Part shown: positions 22,426 through 33,550 of the stretch, piece after piece
Layout of the letters: each line of letters opens with the position of its first letter
Position numbering within the stretch: position 1 is the first letter of the stretch
Assembly (NCBI GenBank): GCA_037176705.1
Contig: CM073886.1
Location: 123,097,001-123,161,000 of the forward strand
DNA length: 64,000 bases
Direction of reading: 5' to 3'
DNA from: Molossus alvarezi
Lineage: Eukaryota; Chordata; Mammalia; Chiroptera; Molossidae
Position numbers and translations under genes: made by a program
Notes under the pieces: generated by a model
Told to the model about the DNA's origin: nothing
What the model saw: the letters and a program-made list of their open reading frames with translations, nothing else
The model's database searches: none

Positions 22426-23707
22426 AGTCGTTGTGCTGCCTGGCTCTGAAGTCCGTCACCAAGGACATGCCGCACACGCGACTTTCTCAGACTCACTTTC
22501 CCGAGTTCCCTTCCTGTACCTCGACGTGCATGTTGTCATGCTAACATGAGCTGTTAATATGTCCACATCATACGTACTAGTAATACCTAATGTGGTACTA
22601 TTCATTCTACAAACTCATCAGCATGCCCAGTGCTCAGTGTCACCTCCAAGAGTCAAAAATGTCTTTTACTCTGTCAGCTGCTGTGTGGTTTGCAAAAAGG
22701 ATAAAGCAAAAATGTATTTCCTTTAGTTCAACAAATGGCAGAACTCTAGTATGGTCTTTTGCTGCAGGAACTACGTAAATAAATATGTAAATAAACAGAT
22801 ACTAAAGCACTACTTTCGGAATAGGGGTCACCATTTGCCCTTGGACTGTGTGAGCAGGGCGAGGTGAGTCCGACTTAGGAAATTCAATTAAAAAATAAAT
22901 AATGGCAGCCCCTGATCCTGCCATCATTTCTCACCAGACCCAATAAGACTTGAAAGGAGGACTCTGTGGAATTCATTTTAAGTCACAGGAAACAACATGC
23001 GATTTAAATATCTGCACATAAAAATGTTGGGGAGGGGGTGGGTCAGGAGACAGACGGCCCCAGGCTCACAGCCGTGATCCCCAGACCTCTCCCATCAAAT
23101 ACGATGGCATGTAGTCAGCCCTCACGGTGACACTGCTGTGATCGGCGTTCCTGGAGCTACCTTTGGGGAGATTTTCCTTACGGAAGTGTCAAACCAAGCT
23201 GGTCAGTATTTCTCAAAATTTATTCAGCTAGCACAAGAAATTACATTGCCTTGGAGTTAGACCATTTGTTTAGAGACCATCGAGTTAAAAGATCTTTTTC
23301 CAGTCAAAGGACAAGACCAGGAGAGGCATTTCCTGAACCACCCCAGCAATGAAGACCAGAGCAGAAAATGGAAATGCTAGATCCTGCTGGTTGTTTTACT
23401 CTGTCTTTCTTTTTATTCTTTGCACAAATATTTATTCAGCTCCTATATGACAGAGGGCACTTTACAGCCTCTGCAGAAATACAAAACTACAATAAGGCTC
23501 CTCGGGAAGCTTCCAGCGTGGACAAGTCTGGAAGTGAGCTCTCCGAGGCGGAGTGAGTTCACTGTCCGCCCCGGAGCCTCCAGGGAAGAGAGAGTGCTGG
23601 CCAGCAGGGCTTCTTGGAGGCAGGCATTGGGAAGAGCCTAGGAAGATGGCTAGAATGGGGAAAGCCAAATACCGGTGGATGGGAATCGATTACAAGTGTA
23701 GAGGGGA
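22426..23707. other. Unassigned stretch
   Basis: About 1.3 kb with no gene or named repeat recognised. The longest frames are about 60-75 codons and mutually overlapping. Confidence 0.4.
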
Positions 23708-23930
23708 GCCCTGGCCGGTTTGGCTCGGCGGTTAGAGCGCCAGACCGCGGACCAAAGAGTCATGGGTTTGATTCCGGTCAAGGGCATGTACCTTGGTTGT
23801 GGCTTGGACCTGGCCCTGGTCAGGGTTGTGCGGGCGGCAACCAGCTGATGTGTCTCTCTCACATCGATGTTTCTCTTTCTCTCTCTCTCTCCTCCTCTCT
23901 CTCCCTCCCACTCTATCAGAAGGTTTTAAA
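23708..23930 (+). mobile_element. VES SINE, 3' end shortened
   Basis: Head 'ccctggccggtttggctcgg', 'gagcgccagaccgcggacca', B-box 'gggtttgattccgg', middle 'gtaccttggttgtggcttgg' and (TC)n. The body ends at 'ccactctatcagaaggtttt' without the usual 'tcctcgggtgagg' tail, so the 3' end is missing or replaced. The 128-codon plus frame crossing it is not a gene. Confidence 0.93.
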
Positions 23931-26435
23931 ACAATACAGGGGTGTGAAAACAGTGTGCCTTCCCAGTTTGGCCAAAGAAGGTTGGGCTAACGAGGGATGA
24001 GGCTGAAAAGCATGTTGAGGCTTGGTTGTAGATGGATTTGTGCCAGGCTTGGGGGAGAGGGTGTTTTGAGTTGGTGGCCAACAAGGGGACCACTGGACGC
24101 TTCTTCACTGGACTGAAGTGACTGCAGGACTGAATGGTTGGAAAGGGGAGGCTGGAAATCGGCTGAGCTGGTTGGAGCCTGTTGAGACCATGAGCAGAGA
24201 CCATGGGAGAACGAGGTGGGGCTTTGGAGATAGGAACCAAACTGAAAAATTATCATGGAGATAAAAGCAGCCGGACACAGCATTCATTAGATGACCAGGA
24301 GGAGAAAGATGTGGGGTCATAGGAGCGTCATGATGAGTTTTGAATGCCCGTGGGAAGTGCGGCAGGAAGAGGGTTTCTGAGCTCAAGGGAGTCCAGTCAC
24401 AGGCATTTGATTGAACAGGTTTTCCCAGTGAGATCTGGCTGCTCTTGGAGGGCATTGGCGAGCCTGGGGATCCCCCAGAGTCGGACTTGGTTGGTAAAGA
24501 CAGTCTAGACAGGGCATCGTTGAAGTAAGTGACGACGTTGGGGCTGGATAGGGGTAGAAGTAAAACTGGAGGTGCTGAGGGTAAGACAGTAGAGAGGGGG
24601 CTTAGTGGGGTGGGTAGGGAAGGTAGTGGGCTCGCTAGGGGTAAGGGAGCGAGAAGGTGGAAGACGGAGAAGGTGATCTGTGAGAAGCGCGTGAGTGGGA
24701 GGGCCTGGTGGTGAGGACGGGGGGATGATGGAGGGACCGGTATGGAACGGGGCCCGGTTGCGGGTGCAGAGACTGGAATCGTGGGTGTGGACGAACCATG
24801 AGGCTGTCAGTGGTGAGCAAAAAGCAAGTCCCAAGAAAATATCCAAGGAAGTGCATGGATGGCATGCATATATTGTGTGTGTGTTTGGAAGTGGGCGCAG
24901 GGTACAGAAAAAGTGAAGGAAATTGCTAAATATATATGTATCATCTTACATTTTTATTGCTGCCTCCTTAATTCTCTACGAATTAAGCCAACTTGGAGTT
25001 TACTTTTTTTTTTTATACAATCCATGTGTTTTCTCATGTCTTTGAGTTAGGCTGGATGTAACGTCTTTTTCTATTATTTTTCCCTGTTAATCCTGATCCT
25101 GGGGAAACATCTACCACAATGTCTTCTGCCAACTTATATTTTCCCTAAATTAATCTTTGCTCTCTCTGCCAAGGTTAGTCTAAATACCTCACACCTGGCG
25201 TGAAATTTCCAACGTGGAGTTTGTTCCTCAGGCTGAAGCAGCCGAGAGGAAGGGAAAATGCAGAGTGCGTCAGGTAGGAGGGGAGGGGAGCAGAGTTAAA
25301 CCCTCCTGGAGGCCATGGCTGGTGCCTAAAGCATCTGAAAAGTATCTCGGTTGCTTGGTTTTTCTTTAGTTGGGTGGTTACTTTTTTTCCCCTTGCTCAG
25401 ATAGTCTTGAGAAGCAAAGACATGGAATAAAGGCAGACTTGTGTCTGGAACAGGATGTGAACTGAGAGTACAATGAAGAACCCAGACTGTGTTTAGCTGC
25501 GGCTCTGCAGTCCCTGCAGCTGGACTAGAACCTTGTCTGTGCTGTGTCTGTGTAGACAAAGGAAGGAACCTCTAAGTTTCGAGATCTCTTTTGAGGGGCG
25601 CCATGCCTTCTGTAGCACCCTTTTCTCTGCCTGTTCTCTCTTTGGTTAGTGGAAGGAGACAGCCTGAGGAAGCCCAGGACGCTTCACTGGGCTCGCCGAC
25701 CCGCGTGGAAGACTTGTCTCATTCTGTTCGGCTTCTAAGCCCTGTCCCCTGCTGAGTCTTTGGGGAAGATTTCTTTGTGGAAGAGGAATGAGAAGGACCC
25801 TTGGGTCCCACTCTCTTGTCTCCGCGCTTGGTCCTGGTGGAACTGGGAAGGTGCAGCTGAGTTTTTACAACTGACATGAAAACCTTCGCTCCGGGGTGGG
25901 GCGAGCAGCTGCCGGGGACCTGTGCAGCCCTGGAGCCCGTGAGTCACCGCGTGAGCAGAGGCCGGTCAGCGAGACGTGGTTTCTAGCCGCAGAGGCCTTG
26001 GCAGGAGCAGCAGGCAAAATCTGGGTCTTGGATCCTCCTGTCTTCAGCTTACACTCCGGCTTTCACAAATAAAAATTTAGCTTTGAATGCAAGTAAAGAA
26101 TATCAGCTTTGCTCTTTCTTTGTTTGGTGGGGAGAGGAAAACCAGAGGGTGAACAGATAACTTCCGGAACCTGCTATAGTACCACTACTGAAGGCTCATT
26201 GTGTAAGTTCTCGAAGACAAGTTTCCCCTGACTGAATTCCGTGCCAGGTGAGGCTGGGTTTTTTCCTTCTTCTTCACTCTGCTGGAGTATCTTTCTATTT
26301 ATCATTCACAGGACCGTGTTTCATCACTTATAAATAGGATTTGTTTTGGTCAGATGAACTTGTATAACTTAGCTAACCTTTGAAAAGTGGGGGAAAAGAA
26401 ACTTAAAAAAAAAAGAAAGAAAACCTGTGCCGGGC

Positions 26436-26438
<3 letters not shown>
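23931..26438. other. Unassigned stretch of about 2.5 kb
   Basis: No gene was recognised. The part 24,000-24,720 is purine-rich on the plus strand and could be a decayed antisense L2, but I cannot confirm it. Its minus-strand frames (98-116 codons) are pyrimidine-biased and mutually overlapping. The remaining sequence is mixed and without landmarks. Confidence 0.4.

Positions 26439-26469
<31 letters not shown>
26439..26469. repeat. (AC)n microsatellite
   Basis: About 15 AC units without interruption, preceded by an A-rich stretch. Confidence 0.95.
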
Positions 26470-26471
<2 letters not shown>

Positions 26472-27454
26472 ACTTTTCTTTCACCTGGAGACCACCAAGA
26501 GCGTATGGATGGCAGAGAGCTGGTCTGGTTTTTGTTTGGATTGAGTATTTTTATTTTTAATATCTGTCCGCTGAGTCAGAAGTGGTTATCTCTTAGAAGA
26601 AAACTTTGATGGCTTGAAAGCTGGGTGTTTGTGCTTTCCTCTTCGAAATGTTAACATTTCCGTAGCCTTCAGTGTGCTTCGGACTAGCACCCCCTAAGAT
26701 AAATGGGTGACCTTCCCCCCGCCACCCTGCCCCTTGCACTGGTGCAGTCACCACCCCGTGGCTGGCTGGGAGCCCCCCCCCACCGAAATGCGTGATTCTG
26801 AGGGAGACCGGGGCAAGCTGGGTGGTGTGAATGCCTGGCCCAGACAATGGTGGCTTTTCATGCCGACTAGTAATCTGAAGAATGCAGCAGCCTGTCCTTG
26901 AGAAGAACCTGCTCCTGTCGATATGTTTATGTGGTTTCCGGAGGTGGGAGTGGAGGGCGGGGGCGGGCTTGGGGGGTGAGGGTGGAGAGTGACATGTGGG
27001 TTGCCTGGAAATTTACGAGTCAGTTTGAAACTGATTTATGGAGACTTTATGAAAAGTTTTTTAAAAAGTCACCTATCCAGTTTCTTGACACATTACGTTA
27101 AAGATTGATGAAAATGAGTTTTTTCTGTTTCAAACCCTGACCCTGATTACCGAAAGACCCCACTCCTATCCCTGCCTGTTTCAGAGTCATTTTAAAGGGC
27201 ATCTTTTAAGGAGATTCTAAGTTCTACCCTGTCTGCCTTGTCTGTGTGCTGATTTAGATACCCCACTTGGAATGTGTTTGGCCATGATGGGTGTTTGTGG
27301 CTTGTACAGTCTATTCCAGCGTAGTGCCAACGGGGCCAAGATCGGTATCCATCAGTATCATCTGCCCCCGGGCAGGTGGGACTGCATGCGTGCCGCCGGC
27401 CAGACGAGTCATGTGCCCGCCCTGGGTCCCTGCTGCTGCCCGGACTGTGCGGAA
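26470..27454. other. Unassigned stretch
   Basis: No named repeat was recognised, and frames of 60-90 codons overlap on both strands. The first 170 bases hold a perfect AP-1-type 'tgagtca' at about 26,572. One 7-base match is expected by chance at this scale. Confidence 0.35.
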
Positions 27455-27610
27455 GGCCACACACTGAGCTTCAGCGTCAGCTCCTCCGCTCCCTTCCCTC
27501 TCTGAGCCTCAGTTTTCGTGTCTGTAAAATTGAAGAGGTTTATAAACTGCTGAAAGGACTGTTTGAACTTTAAGTAAGGGATTTGCCTAGCGTAGTGCCG
27601 GCGAGAGTAG
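27455..27610 (+). mobile_element. MIR SINE, sense
   Basis: 'ctctctgagcctcagttttc' followed by 'gtgtctgtaaaattgaagag' is the MIR core, then 'gggatttgcctagcgtagtg' resembles 'cagtgcctggcacatag'. The overlapping 162-codon minus frame (27409-27897), one of the longest in the window, starts downstream and ends in this MIR. Confidence 0.8.
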
Positions 27611-28414
27611 GTGTCTGTTCGTGGGAGCAGTGCATTGAACAAGCGCAACTTGGCGATACATTCAAGACACAGCTTCATCTCTCTGTCTTTGGTGCCTTTA
27701 CACTGTGGTTGCAAGCGGTGGTGGTTATGCTTCCTTAGCCCGGAAGAAAAATCGAGCAGCTCCTGACTGGCATGCTCGTTCCCAGGGAGTGACAGCCCAA
27801 GCCCTTTACGCCACAGGGTCTGGAGTCGGGAGACAGAAAGCCTGCGCTGGTAACGATCCATGTTCCACACTGGTGCAGGCAGCAGATCTCCCCCCACCCG
27901 GACACCCAGGTCTTCTGGTCATTCTGGCCTCAGCCGTTTTCCTTCTCCACCCACCAATGACTTCTTGTCCCCTGCTCGAGTGATAGGATGGAGGATGGGG
28001 GATGAGATAGGGCTAGAGCCGTTCCTACTCAGGTTCTTGGGTCCTGGCACATGGCCAGCCCTTGCCCACAGGGGAGCCTCTGTGCCTGCTTGAGGGTCCC
28101 TGTGGGCATCTCTCTCTCGTCTCTGTTCGGACTCGGCCTTGTGCTGCCTCCATCTTCCAGGGCAGCTGGCTCAACACCTCCCGTCTCCTCCAGCTGAGGC
28201 CCCTTGCTTCCCCTTGTGACCCCCCACAGGCTCCGGGGCCCCTGGCGGCTCATCCCCTCCCACTGCAGGCACACTTTGGGCTTAACGGAGGGGATCCAGA
28301 AGAGAGCCCTCCCGAGGTACTCCCCAAACCCACTGGGAAGATGGAGGGGAAGAGAGTTCACTCTCTCCTCTTCATTCTCTGCTCCCTGTTTTATGTTCCA
28401 GTTCTGAGAGCCAT

Positions 28415-28452
<38 letters not shown>

Positions 28453-29149
28453 CGGTGGAATAACCTGTCTCACTTCCACCTTGTTATCCTGATATTTATC
28501 ATGTTGACACCTCAGTCTAAATCGAGGCAGGAATTTCCACCTTCCCACGTGAGCACTTTGGCCATAACTGGCCAAACAGGAAACTCGAATTGATGGCGAA
28601 GATGTGATTGAACAGGACCTGAGCGTTGATTAACAGCAGGTGCCGAGCTCGGCGCAGACACAGCACGTGTTTACTGCAGCTACAAAGAAGCTGGCATTTG
28701 ATATTTTAAAAGAACATCGTCACGATGAGAAAAATTAGAGCTTTGGTGAGTTTTAGTGTATTTGTTTTTTATTTCGAACTTCCTGATGTTGGGAGTCCAG
28801 TGCAATGTAGAAGACCTATGTTCCTATCAGGTCCGGAGGGTCTGGGGTTCCAGATTTCAGATGCTGCTCCAACAGGATTTGGTCCGGGCGTCACCCGTGC
28901 TCCTGCCCTCACACGGAGCCTGCTGCCTGACTCCGCTGTGGGACGCTGTCCTTGGCATGGCTCACGGGGCCCTGACTCGGATTGGCCCTGGCCTCTAAGC
29001 TAGAGCCCAGTCGCAGGTCCTGAGACACCCTGAGAGGTGGGCTCTGCACTCCCGAGAGCCGGCCTCGTCTCCTGGGGGCCTAGGCCTGGCCTTCGGTGCA
29101 CCCAGCAAGCAGCACTGTTCCTAACTTGCCCTTCCGAGAGAGGTCAAGC
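27611..29149. other. Unassigned stretch
   Basis: Frames of 92-133 codons (plus) and 110-162 codons (minus) overlap each other across 27,700-28,460. None has a recognisable domain. The 133-codon plus frame ends by reading the (GT)n repeat as alternating V and C residues. Nothing here supports a gene. Confidence 0.4.
28417..28450. repeat. (GT)n microsatellite
   Basis: About 17 uninterrupted GT units. Confidence 0.95.
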
Positions 29150-29270
29150 TTCAGAGCCCCAGTTAGTCCTGACCTCACTGTCCACAGGCTGTGTGACTGG
29201 GACACATGACCCAACCTCTCTGAAGCCTCTGCTCCTCAGCCCTCGACAGGAAGGTATAGGCGTGTCCACC
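29150..29270 (+). mobile_element. MIR SINE fragment, sense
   Basis: 'caggctgtgtgactgggaca' followed by 'catgacccaacctctctgaa' and 'gcctctgctcctcagc' matches the MIR core 'gctgtgtgaccttgggcaag ... cctctctgagcctcag'. Confidence 0.7.
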
Positions 29271-29509
29271 ACGCGGAGTCTGTGGGACTCCCACAAGGTC
29301 AGGTGTGCGGCAGGTGGCTCAGGGCCGGGCGCGTGGAAAACACTGAGATCACCAGGTTGCACAACCCGGCTCCCACCTCGGGGTTTCTGCTCTGGGAGCG
29401 GTGGTTTCCACAGCTTTGCCCAGGTGAGCTGTCTGGGGACCGGGCTGCAAGCACGAGGTGCACCTCCTTCAGTCTGCGGGGTCGTTCGGCAGCCAGGTGC
29501 CCACTCTGA
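29271..29509. other. GC-rich unassigned segment
   Basis: It lies between two MIR fragments. The 160-codon plus frame (29037-29519) and the 137-codon minus frame (29299-29712) both run across MIR sequence, so neither is a credible gene. Confidence 0.4.
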
Positions 29510-29722
29510 TCGAGGTTAGAGCCAGGACGTCTGGGGTCGAGCCCCCGCTTTGTCATGCTCCACAGTGTGCACCTGGGGAGCCTATTCACCTCCAGCGCCT
29601 CTGTTTCCTCATCTGTGAAATGGGGACGATAGTGCGGCTGCGTCATGGGGGTGCTGTGCGCATTCAGTGAGGTCCTACGTGCGGAGAGTTTGCAACCACA
29701 GCAGGCACTCAATAAATGTTAG
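29510..29722 (+). mobile_element. MIR SINE, near full length, sense
   Basis: In order: 'ggtcgagcccccgctttgtc', 'cacctccagcgcctctgttt', 'cctcatctgtgaaatgggga', 'cgatagtgcggctgcgtcat' and 'gcaggcactcaataaatgtt'. It ends with the MIR 3' motif. It is among the best-preserved MIRs in the window. Confidence 0.88.
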
Positions 29723-30059
29723 CGGCTCCCAGGGTGACTTTCCCCCAAGCACCTATCACCCTGACGAAGTCTCACAAACCGTTAGCAAGAATTTGAATTC
29801 TTATAAAAATCGTCTTCATTCATTAGTTCTTAAGTAACATATAAACCACGAATTTAAATAGGAGCATCTCTGAATTTGAATAAATATTAAATAATTAAAT
29901 CTTAAATAGTAATTATTGTAAAAAAATTTTTAAAATCAAAACCCTAACAGAAAGGTCTGCCTCTAGCTGTCCGGCTTGAACTTTGCTTTCCCCTCATTTA
30001 AATCCTTTCTTGTCTTCAGGTTAAAGCCTTGTTTATTTTTCTCTTTAACTTTGTAGCAC
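29723..30059. other. Unassigned A/T-rich stretch
   Basis: No gene or named repeat seen. Confidence 0.4.
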
Positions 30060-30074
30060 CTGTAGATTCATCTT

Positions 30075-30276
30075 TTATTTATTTTAAAAAAATTATTTTC
30101 CTTTATTGATTTTAGAGAAAGAGGAAGAGAGAGATTGAAACATCGATTGGCTGCCTCCTGCATGCCCCACACTGGGAATCGGGCCAACAACCTGGGCATG
30201 TGCCCTGACCAGGAATCAAACTGGCAACCTCTTGGTGCATGGATCTATGCTCAATCACTGAGCCACACCGGCCGGA
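30075..30276 (-). mobile_element. VES SINE, short-tail type, reverse
   Basis: On the minus strand: head 'gtccggccggtgtggctcag', then 'gattcctggtcagggcacat', 'gcccaggttgttggcccgat', (CT)n and 'aaaatcaataaagg'. A clean 15-base TSD, 'ctgtagattcatctt', lies at 30060-30074 and 30277-30291. It is head-to-head with the next VES, 33 bases away. Confidence 0.95.
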
Positions 30277-30309
30277 CTGTAGATTCATCTTCTAAAATGG
30301 TTATTATCT

Positions 30310-30541
30310 CCCTGGCCGGTTTGGCTCAGCGGTTAGAGCATCTGCCCACAGACCAAAGAGTCGCGGGTTCAATTCCGGTCGAGGGCTTGTACCTGGGTTG
30401 CGGTTCGGGGTCTTTAGGGAGGCAACACAGTTGATATGTCTTTCTCACATCAATGTTTCTCTCTTTTTCTCTCCCACTCTATCTGAAGATATATGGGGGG
30501 TGGGGGGGAAGTATCCTTGGGTGAGGATTAAAATAAAATAA
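30310..30541 (+). mobile_element. VES SINE, long-tail type
   Basis: Head 'ccctggccggtttggctcag', 'gagcatctgcccacagacca', B-box 'gggttcaattccgg', (TC)n and tail 'tccttgggtgaggattaaaa'. It has lost part of the middle and gained a G-rich insert ('tggggggtgggggggaag') before the tail. It faces the minus-strand VES at 30,075 head-to-head. Confidence 0.93.
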
Positions 30542-30769
30542 AATGTTTAGTATCACCTTTTAAGGTTAATTTTCATCAGTTAATCTAATTTATTATATCA
30601 TTTTAAAAACTTTTTTTTAAAATTTGAAGGTGCTGATAATTTTTCTTAATATTTATTTTTTAGCTATTCTTTCCTACAAAAGTATCATAGAGGTTATCGA
30701 AGAGATTTCCACTTTAAAGCAAAACTAACCAGAACCTAAACAATTTAAATACTTTGCTTTTTAAAAAGT

Positions 30770-31740
30770 CTTTATGCTACACAAACTTTTAATGGCCTTC
30801 ACAACTAAGTCCAACTCAATTTACAGTGAAGTCTGGTGTCTGGGATCCATAGCCCGAGTTTTAAGCAACAGTGGGAGCATATTGATTCAAAACATCTTTG
30901 CACATACCCTGGATTATTGCTTTAAATACATGATTAAAAGTAGAATTACGGGATCAAAAGAAATGTCTTTTATTAAAATTTTGTTGCATATCATCAAATT
31001 GCATTCCCAGATATCTGAACCAGGTTATGTCCCACCAGCAATATGTGAGAATGCTCATTTCCTACCCACCCACGCCAACACTTGTTCATATCATTTGCCA
31101 GTTTAATAAGTTAAAATGGTATCACATTTCTTAAACATGCAACTTTAGGCATTCTGCTGGCGAGATTGAATATTTTAAATCTATTTACTGACCATTTATA
31201 TCTCCAACTTTATAAGTTATGTATGCACATCTTTTGACCATTTTTTAGGGTTTCCTCTTTTTCTTATTAATTTTAAAAGATTCTTTATGTATTAAAGAAT
31301 CAAGTTCTCTCAAATATAGTATAAATATTTTTCTAGTTTGCTTTTTATATTTTGGTGCTACATTTTTTTTTTCTTTATTGATTTTAGAGAAAGAGGAAGG
31401 GAGAAGGAGAGAGAGATAGAAGCATCGATGAGAGAGAACATCATTGGCCGCCTCCTGCATGCCTCCCACTGGGGATTTGGCCCACAACCTGGGCATGTGC
31501 CCTGATTGGGAATTGAACTGGCAACCTGTTGGCACATGGGTCGATGTTCAACCACTGAGCCACACCAGCCAGGCATTTGCTCTTTATAGTTTTTGATGCA
31601 TAGAAATTTAAAAACTTTTTGCAACTTAAAATTTTTCTTTATAATTTTATGCCTTTCCTTTATAATAGGTCTTACTGACCTCGTTTCCATAAATACTGTT
31701 TTAAAAATATCTAACTCTTTAGTCAATTAGGTATTTATTT
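30770..31740 (-). mobile_element. Old L1 (L1ME-type) fragment, antisense
   Basis: Antisense L1ME wording: 'ttgctttaaatacatgatta', 'aaaagtagaattacgggatc', 'aaattgcattcccagatatc', 'tgtcccaccagcaatatgtg' and 'agttaaaatggtatcacatt'. It is interrupted by a VES SINE at 31,364-31,576. The 110-codon plus frame at 30774-31106 is the reverse strand of the L1 and not a gene. Confidence 0.8.
31364..31576 (-). mobile_element. VES SINE, short-tail type, inserted in L1
   Basis: On the minus strand: head 'gcctggctggtgtggctcag', then 'ggttgaacatcgacccatgt', 'ttgtgggccaaatccccagt', (CT)n and 'aaaatcaataaag'. It splits the antisense L1. The flanks 'tttgctttttatattttgg' (near 31337) and 'tttgctctttatagttttt' (near 31576) look like a long, imperfect TSD. 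Confidence 0.93.
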
Positions 31741-32269
31741 GCTGTGCTTTTTTCAAATAGTTGAACATTTATCTAAGTACCGTGTATAAGTCACACCCAA
31801 GAATAGTTTTTGATACACAATAGGAACTCTAAAGAAATGTTTGAAATCAATGAATAAATATTTAAGCTAACATCCTTATTTAGGAATTAACCTGTTAGAG
31901 TTTAATATAGCATTTCCTTATATTTGGAGAATGAAGAATAGATGGAAATATCCATGCATGTTGCAAAAGATCACAAACTTTGAAGAAAGTAGCCTGCGGA
32001 TAGAAGAAAGTAGACCGTGATGCCATGGAATCATGTCTGTATGTGACAAGCACCCCGTGTCATCCAGGGCACCGTCACCTCTGACCAATGCTGGGAAGAA
32101 TGGCACTCTTCAGACAGAATGGCCGATCTTGTTGGCTGCTTGCTCTGTGACCACTTCCCACTTTGTCTTTAGTGGTTGAAACTGAGTTTATTTAGGTGTG
32201 GGTCAGCAACATGCTCAGGAAGGTGGTCTCAGAGCAAAACTCATGATTCATCTAACCATATAATAGTAA
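31741..32269. other. Unassigned stretch
   Basis: No gene or named repeat recognised. Confidence 0.35.
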
Positions 32270-32830
32270 ACCCATTTTGTGTGTGTCAGTAATTGGTTTA
32301 GCGGTGGACATGTAACTCAGTCTGACTTAGGGGATCTGGGGGAATTCTACGGGGGAAATGTTACATGCTCGTAAGAAAGAAACAACATGCCAGGGGAGTT
32401 TCCTCCCCTGCTTTCCCCAGTACACACACATGTGTGCCCATGTACGCTCACATGTGCCCATGTACACACACACGTGCCTTTGTGCACACATGTGCCCATG
32501 AATACACAAGCGTGCCCATGTGCACACACATGTGCCCATGTACACACGTGCCTGTGTGCACACATGTGCCCATGTATAAACATGTGCCTATGCACACACA
32601 CGTGCCCATGTATGCACACACGTGCCCATGTATGCATGCGCACCCCCATGTACACACACGTGTCCACACGTGCACACACGCGTGCCTATGCACACATACG
32701 CCCATGTACGCACACATGCCCTTCCTCCTTTTGGATATTGTCATGTGAGGATGTGATACTTGGGACCATGGCAACCATCTTGTCAACATAAGGGGAAGGT
32801 CTCAGTCTTAACAATGTTGACTTTCCAAAA
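32270..32830. mobile_element. Ancient repeat split by a minisatellite
   Basis: Left of the minisatellite, 'gtggacatgtaactcagtct' and 'gggaaatgttacatgctcgt', and right of it 'ttggatattgtcatgtgagg', 'gatgtgatacttgggaccat' and 'ggcaaccatcttgtcaacat' resemble the two halves of a common old mammalian repeat. The class is uncertain (DNA transposon or LTR). If so, the minisatellite grew inside this element. Confidence 0.45.
32421..32720. repeat. Minisatellite, about 16 units of 16-22 bp
   Basis: A run of imperfect units with the core 'cacacatgtgcccatgta', most 18 or 20 bases long, in which 'cacacgtg', 'cacatgtg' and 'cccatgta' recur. Because many units are multiples of 3 or near it, frames stay open on both strands (127 and 134 codons plus; 110 and 113 minus), giving Cys/His/Thr-rich and Trp/His/Cys-rich predicted peptides. 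These are by-products of the repeat. Confidence 0.93.
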
Positions 32831-33089
32831 AACAGTCTATTCTCTAGATTTCTTGTGTGAGATGATGAACTCCTTTTTTAAAAAAAAAAAAATTAGGTTT
32901 TTACGGCATCAAACGCTGTTCTCTTAGCTGAGCCCCTCAACCTTTCCAGCTTCCGTTTCTGTAAAATCCCCTGGGTGGGCAGAGGTTGTCATCGTCTTGT
33001 CCAGATTTAAAACTGTGATTCAGGCCGATGACTAGCTGTGTTCTGGGGCAGCTTTCTCTTCTTTATTCTATGAAGAAGTATTTTATTTA

Positions 33090-33338
33090 TTTATTTTTTC
33101 TCATCTATTTTTTTTCTTTTTTTAATACTTAATTTATAAATTTTTTTTATTACAAACAAATGTCCCTCCTTTTCCCCTCTTTGACACCCTGCTTCCGCAC
33201 CCCCTCCCTCCCTTCGCCACACTGTCTGTGTCCATTGGTTATGCATATATGCATCTAAGTTCTTTGGTTTATCTCTTCCTGCCCCTCCCCCAACTTCCCT
33301 CTGAGGTTTGTCTGTCTGTTCCTTACTTCCATGTCTAA
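33090..33338 (-). mobile_element. L1 3' UTR, antisense, same lineage as 39,118
   Basis: Its reverse complement, with 'gcatatatgcataaccaatg', 'gacacagacagtgtggcgaa' and 'agggtgtcaaagaggggaaa', matches the 3' UTR of the sense L1 at about 40,380-40,590 ('atgtatgcataaccatgg', 'gtgtcaaaggggtaaaaag'). The T-rich left end is the poly-A tail. A weak TSD may be 'gaagtattttat' (left) and 'gaagtactttaa' (right). It is 5'-truncated to under 250 bases. Confidence 0.88.
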
Positions 33339-33394
33339 GAGGAAGTACTTTAAATCCTTAACTACAGAGAATGATAACATCTGTAGAAGATTCA

Positions 33395-33550
33395 CACTCA
33401 TTACCCCTTTTCATTTTCATAACCACTTTGAGAAATAGGCACACCCATTTTGCAGATAAAAATCAAGGCTCAGAGAGGTTAAGGACATAACCAAGGTCTC
33501 TCTGGTAAGTGTGGCCGAGCTGAGACTTAAACAAACCCAGCTTCTCACCC
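33395..33550 (-). mobile_element. MIR SINE, reverse orientation
   Basis: 'ttcattttcataaccacttt', 'cacccattttgcagataaaa', 'ggctcagagaggttaaggac' and 'ggccgagctgagacttaaac' follow the antisense MIR order. Confidence 0.82.

Noticed and set aside
27409..27897. A 162-codon minus-strand frame
   Set aside because: It includes MIR sequence at 27,455-27,610 and has no domain. Plus-strand frames overlap it.
29037..29519. A 160-codon plus-strand frame
   Set aside because: It crosses a MIR fragment (29,150-29,270) and is opposed by a 137-codon minus frame.
32408..32720. A CRISPR-like array
   Set aside because: Units are directly adjacent with no unique spacers, and the sequence is mammalian. It is a minisatellite.
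32347..32791. Frames of 110-134 codons rich in Cys and His on both strands
   Set aside because: All are translations of the 16-22-base minisatellite units. The regular Cys/His spacing reflects the repeat and is not a zinc-finger protein.
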